A stretch of DNA of 64,000 nucleotides, taken from Falciphora oryzae (Eukaryota; Ascomycota; Sordariomycetes; Magnaporthales; Magnaporthaceae). The notes under the pieces are model-generated. The model did no database searches. It saw only the letters and a list, made by a program, of their open reading frames with translations, and was not told the DNA's origin. The position numbers and the translations under genes are program-made. Positions 59,505 through 64,000 of the stretch are shown here, piece by piece (within the stretch, counting starts at the first letter, position 1; each line of letters begins with the position of its first letter). The stretch is from positions 1,590,785 to 1,654,784 of the forward strand of contig JNVV01000004.1 in assembly GCA_000733355.1 (NCBI GenBank), read 5' to 3'.

Positions 59505-60674
59505 GGTGGCCAGTCACTGCCGACAGAGACTGTCGCCGTCCCGAAAAGATTCCGGTCCTGGATTGAGGGCCCTTGAAACTCGCTAATGCGCTGGGGCAAT
59601 TTCAGCCCGTGTGTCAAGCCTTCTCCCCCTTGGAGAGCCCTGGCACAATCTGGGCCCCTGTCCTGGCCTTGGCCCAGGGAACCCCCCGCCAACGCAGCAC
59701 ATCGATAATGGGATCCTGGCCTCTTTTGCCCTGCGCCATTCGATCGGGAGAGGGCGGAAAAAGAATGAGGAGGCTCAAAACTTAACATGGACACCACCAG
59801 TGGCCCGCGAGGGGCGTTGTCAGCGTCGCCTCGGGGGCTCCACGTTGCAATCGGACAATACGCCGTACGCACCATGGACTGCAACCAGTCCGTTGCTACG
59901 ACGTACGGTGGCACTGGATTGAGTTTATCTCTATCTTGGGCGGTCGGCCGCCCGTCCAAGGCAACCGTAAAAGAAAAGAAAAAAAAAACGGCTCCGGAAC
60001 ACTCGGCCGGTAAAAAATGGTGCTTTTGTCTCGGAGAGAGTGGGTGTTTTGTTTCGCAGCCCACGCTTAACAAACTTTTTTGCTTCCTGCCAAACTGCGC
60101 GCGCAGGCCCGTCGAGCCCTCAAGGCTGCGCAGCTTACTGAGCCTCGCAATCTGACGGAAACCAGCGTCTCGAATATCGGCTCTGCCATCATGTTGCTGG
60201 CCCTTTGCGTAGAATTCGCCGGCGTGACTCGCGGGGAAAACAGATTGAACGTGCGGGTTTCCTCGCAAAGACCCGGCAGCTGGGCGATCGCAAACACCCA
60301 AGCCCCCACGAGCCGGCCTGGTCCTGGGAGGACTCATCCCATCCGCCGCGAGGCGGTGGCGACTTTTCATCCGATGCCCGCCCCTCCCCAGTCATAGTTA
60401 TGGCCGACAGCGTCACCCGCCTGTGCGCTGCCCTCGTCGCGTTTCGCAACCTCTGCTGTAACTGCTCAAGCTTGCATTCTTCACCGCTCGTGCTTGTCTG
60501 GTCCTGGGTGTCCTGCCCTGCCCCGCACGCACCCTTTTTTGGACGGGCGGGCAGTTCATCCACGCCCGACGCTGGTTTCCCATGTGTAAAATGCAGTGTA
60601 AGAGATTCGCACAAACCTGTTCGTGGTCCACAAGACACAGACGCACACACCACATCACAAGCACAGCACGGCCT

Positions 60675-60700
60675 TGTGTGTGTGTGTGTGTGTGTGTGTT
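60675..60700. repeat. (TG)n microsatellite
   Basis: An uninterrupted TG dinucleotide run of about 25 bp. A shorter GT run lies at 62369-62387. Confidence 0.95.
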
Positions 60701-60945
60701 GTCCTGCCCTCCATCACGGCGACCAGGCAAGCCTGATCGTCACCAGGGTTTGGGGCTTTTTCAGACATCGGTGTCAGACTTAGCAAAGCTCTCAACAAAC
60801 AGCAGAGCACGGGGGATGTTCCGCTTGCTCTTGCCCTCACCCCGACCGTGCTGTTCGAGATCACCCATGATGATTTGCTAGCTCGACACAGAGGTGCCAA
60901 GAAAGTCTGGGGTCCCTGGTAGCCAGTTATTCGGCATTCCTTGCG

Positions 60946-60968
60946 GTTGTTGTTGTTGTTGTTGTTGT
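60946..60968. repeat. (GTT)n trinucleotide repeat
   Basis: Seven GTT units and a partial unit. Confidence 0.95.
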
Positions 60969-61551
60969 CGCAATCCAGAGTTGGTGATGCTGATACTAGT
61001 TTTGCTAGATGCGTGCCCGGGCGTCTGTCGGTGATCATCAAAGTGGGCGAGTGGGAAAATGTGGTCTTCGCTCCTGCGTTGCTTTCTGCCTTTACTTTCT
61101 AGCTTCTATGCAGATACCTGCCTCGTAAACACACGGCCCTTTACCCCACGCTCTCCGACTACTCGTTGCAGTACTGGACAGTGAAGGCTCCAGTCCGTAT
61201 TGCCCGATATTCATGCCCTACCCAGACATCACACACCATGCTCTAAAAACTAGGGCCACAACAGAGACAAAGCAAAATCCCCGATGTCAGATATGTCTCA
61301 ATTGCTCCTTCTAAGGCCACGTCCCGACGTCCCTCCCATTCCTCTTTCTTGTTTCCCGTCCATCTTGCTTCGCGTCCAACTTCCCTGGATGGCGATCTAT
61401 GCAGTCCAGCATGACCGACTCGGGCTCCCCGTCCAAGGATCACATCCGGACAAATTGTATTTCGTACAGGGCAAGAGAGGATCAGAGCCACATGGGATCA
61501 CCAGAGATACCACACGCCCTGTGTGCACGTCATTTATCCACTGTCGGAAGC

Positions 61552-61575
61552 TTTTTTTTTTTTTTTTTTTTTTTT
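61552..61575. repeat. poly-T tract
   Basis: There are 24 consecutive T. A counterpart of 24 A plus 14 A lies at 62554-62593. Confidence 0.95.
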
Positions 61576-64000
61576 GTTCGCTCAGTGCCTGGCACAAAAG
61601 ACGCCACTGCCGCCGTCGACAGCTGCAAGACAGGGTCTCAAGCAGAGGCCCGATATGCCAAATTAACCTTCAAATTGACCGTCACAGATTTCGAACCTCA
61701 CAGAAAGGGGACAAATTATCACCTGCAATAAACCAGGGCTGACAGGCCACACCCGCTGTCACATTGAGAGGTGTCTACTAGTACCACAGGGGAGCAGGCC
61801 CAGGCACCTCCACCGGCCCAAGTGTGTTGAAAGTCTGGTTTGATCAATGCCGCCGGGCACGAGACATGGTGACACGACAGCGTGGCGGATCGATCCCCTT
61901 GTGCCCCACTGTATAGGGCCGAAGGGCATCTGGATGGGCTTTTCGCTCTCCTTGACAAAAGCCGCGGGCGCCGCTCATGCGAAAAGAGGATTGATATGTT
62001 GGGCAGTGCCCATTTTTCTTCTGTAGCTGATGTAATCAAATCAGACCCAAAACCAGCAGAAATTCGTGGGGTGGGTTCGAGCGATGCCGGACTTGTGCGC
62101 GGTGCGGGTTCGATACTCAAAGGGAAAGAAAACAACGCCAGGAAATAATCGGGGGGTTCAAGCTCGAAGCGGGCTGCAAGGTGAAAATCATCACTTGCCG
62201 TGCAAAGATGCCGGCGGGGTCCGCGAGAGCGATCGAGCAAGGCATGGCGAGCGCATAAGGCGAACTGCCCATTCCCCCGAGGGTCCCTGGCCTGGAAAGT
62301 GATCCACCGACTTTTCTGGCTCGGGAGAACATTCGACGGCTTCCAGCTGGACAGCATGAACGCCTTGGGTGTGTGTGTGTGTGTGTGATTGCCAAAGGCT
62401 TTCCAGCTAGCATCTTGCACATCCCCGTCCTGTTTTCGGTGCGCCAATCCGTTTTTCTCTTTTCTGTCTCTTTATTTCCATTTCCCCTCTTTCAAACCAC
62501 TTTGAACCAGGACAGGCCTTCGGTCCATGGTTCAGGCCGGACGACGGTTTTGGAAAAAAAAAAAAAAAAAAAAAAAAGGAAAAAAAAAAAAAAGAACATG
62601 GGACGCAAAACGGCGCCAATTTGTTTACCTGCCACCCATGCGAGTCAACCGCAACGACTCCGGCTTTGCGAAACAATCAGGCGTGGCGGGCGACGTGCGT
62701 GCCTTTGGTTCGATTAAGCCTCTGAAATGTCAGTTAAATAAAGTGTGGTCCCTGCGCGCCTCCTGCGTGCGTCCGTTCTTTGGGACCCTGGAAAAAAAGT
62801 CTTGGAACGCCGCAGCTCCCGGTGGCGAAAAAGGCTGTTTTTTTGGTTGTCTGCTGCTGTGAGCTGAGGGAGGGGTTGCGTTCCGCGTGGCATGAGGGCG
62901 GACTGGACCGAAGTTACCTCCCTCGCAAACTCCAGTCCTGGGTCACAAGGGGTTGGTGGTGGACACGACTGCATGGAGCGGCCCTGGAGAGAGGGCACGA
63001 ACAGCCAAACAAACCCATCCACCAGTAAGCCGAGGCCAAACCACTCGGCCGACGGGACCCCTTGCGCAGAAGGTTCCCTCCCCCATGCCAGCCCGTGCAG
63101 CAAAAAGCAACCAGAGCCGCGACCCGCCGGAAGGGGACGAAAATCAGGATTCCCAAACGTGTGCCGTGACCGATCAAGTTTCATAGGACGACGGATACGA
63201 AATGGAACAATCCGGGGCGGAATCGGTTTGGCCGCTCGGTGATGCTGGAGCCTGGTTTCTTCCTTTTTTTCTCGTCTGTTTCTTTCATCATTTTGCCCTT
63301 TTGTCCTCGTCTTTGTTCCAAACAGGCTAGCACCTCGTCTAACCATTGCCTTTCTAGCGCACGGCACAACAGGACAGGGCCGACGATGGGGGCGGCGTGC
63401 TGTCAACTGAACTCTCCGCGGGTCTGGGTGCAACTAAGTCGTCTTGGCCTGAGGTTGGGCCCTCTTTTTACCCACGCCGTTTTTTTTTTGTCTCGGCACT
63501 GGTATGAAATGAAGGGACGGCCAAACACTGCACACATTTTGGGTGATGTGCAGCCGGGCCCCCCGGTAGTTGGGATGATGTCCATCCGTGATGTGCGCCC
63601 GCCCTGCCGTGCCACCCAACTCCAGACGCCTTTCACTATCGCTTTGGCGTCTGTTATTCGACGACAAGTCATGATGGACTCTCGGTGATATTGGGCTGCC
63701 TATTTTCCACACACCGGCCCATACCAAAAGACAGATGCCAACACGGACGGACGGCAGGATACCACTCTGCAGTCCTACTCCGATGGGCTCTGGCTGCTGC
63801 ATCGACAGGGTCCAGGCCTCGACGCACCAGATTCAAAACCCGCTTCTGTCAGAAGCCGTGCAAAGCCCGCGGCCGCACGAACCACTAGCTAGGCGTTGTT
63901 TTTCCACATCTGTCCTTCTTTTCGCGCCGAGGCCGCGTACCACCAACGCATAGATCAAATTTGATAAACCCTTCACTCGCCGCATGGGGACTCTGTCCCG

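Larger units (their letters stand above)
56001..64000. other. 8 kb gene-free region to window end
   Basis: Upstream of the Myb-like gene. The first 1.2 kb may be its long leader and promoter. No ORF has a recognisable domain, and the longest (about 59420-60370, minus) reads through an A tract and looks random. Several microsatellites and homopolymer runs occur: (AAAAT)n at 58352-58374, four GGCGCT units at 59481-59504, (TG)n at 60675-60700, (GTT)n at 60946-60968, 24 T at 61552-61575, (GT)n at 62369-62387, and A runs at 62554-62577 and 62580-62593. It could contain regulatory DNA or non-coding RNA that I cannot detect by eye. Confidence 0.5.

Noticed and set aside
59420..60370. 316-aa minus-strand ORF
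   Set aside because: It has no domain and reads through an A tract as Phe runs. Composition is like random intergenic sequence.
62041..62130. Two GGGTTCGA strings resembling tRNA B boxes
   Set aside because: No matching A box, anticodon arm or acceptor stem could be folded around them.

Overview
The window is nuclear DNA from a filamentous ascomycete (Pezizomycotina, most likely Sordariomycetes). Genes carry short introns (about 60-230 nt) with GT..AG borders and CTAAC/CTGAC branch sites. Coding sequence is GC-rich at third positions, and the families are typical of such fungi: a PalI/SUR7-like protein, an extracellular S41 peptidase, feruloyl esterase, salicylate-hydroxylase-type monooxygenase, cytochrome c oxidase Vb and DUF4604. 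I found no rRNA, CRISPR array, bacterial operon or intact transposon. I did not try to name the genus.

I support 19 protein-coding genes and one tRNA, with spliced models worked out by hand. Left part (1-7.8 kb): a 60-aa membrane peptide (+), an SDR reductase (-), a C2H2 zinc-finger protein (-), a secreted FAD/lactone oxidase with five exons (+), and an unusual secreted protein built of four lysine-rich blocks (-). After a 3.3 kb gap come a conserved protein with glycosyltransferase-like features (+) and a single-pass membrane protein (-). After another 3.6 kb gap lies a seven-exon FAD monooxygenase (+). It is followed by a small repeat cluster and an intron-containing tRNA-Val(AAC) on the minus strand.

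Middle (21.8-40.3 kb): a four-helix membrane protein (-), a GPI-type S41 peptidase (-), a multi-pass membrane protein with a long proline-rich tail (-), an ArsB/NhaD-type anion permease (+), a feruloyl esterase (-), a PhzF-family isomerase (+) and a TesB-type acyl-CoA thioesterase (-).

Right part (45-56 kb): a disordered nuclear-type protein (+), COX Vb (+), a DUF4604 protein (-), a secreted amidohydrolase (-) and a Myb/SANT-like DNA-binding protein (-). The last 8 kb holds no gene I can support, only simple repeats and homopolymer tracts.

The genes do not form a recognisable pathway cluster. Several act outside the cell or at the surface (FAD oxidase, repeat protein, S41 peptidase, feruloyl esterase, amidohydrolase, membrane proteins), which suits a saprotrophic or plant-associated fungus. 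The most unusual object is the lysine-rich repeat protein at 6664-7777. Other points worth a second look are the repeat/tRNA patch at 20.8-21.5 kb, two perfect palindromes at 29.85-29.90 kb, and a recurring ACCTAGGT palindromic motif in the gene-free stretches.
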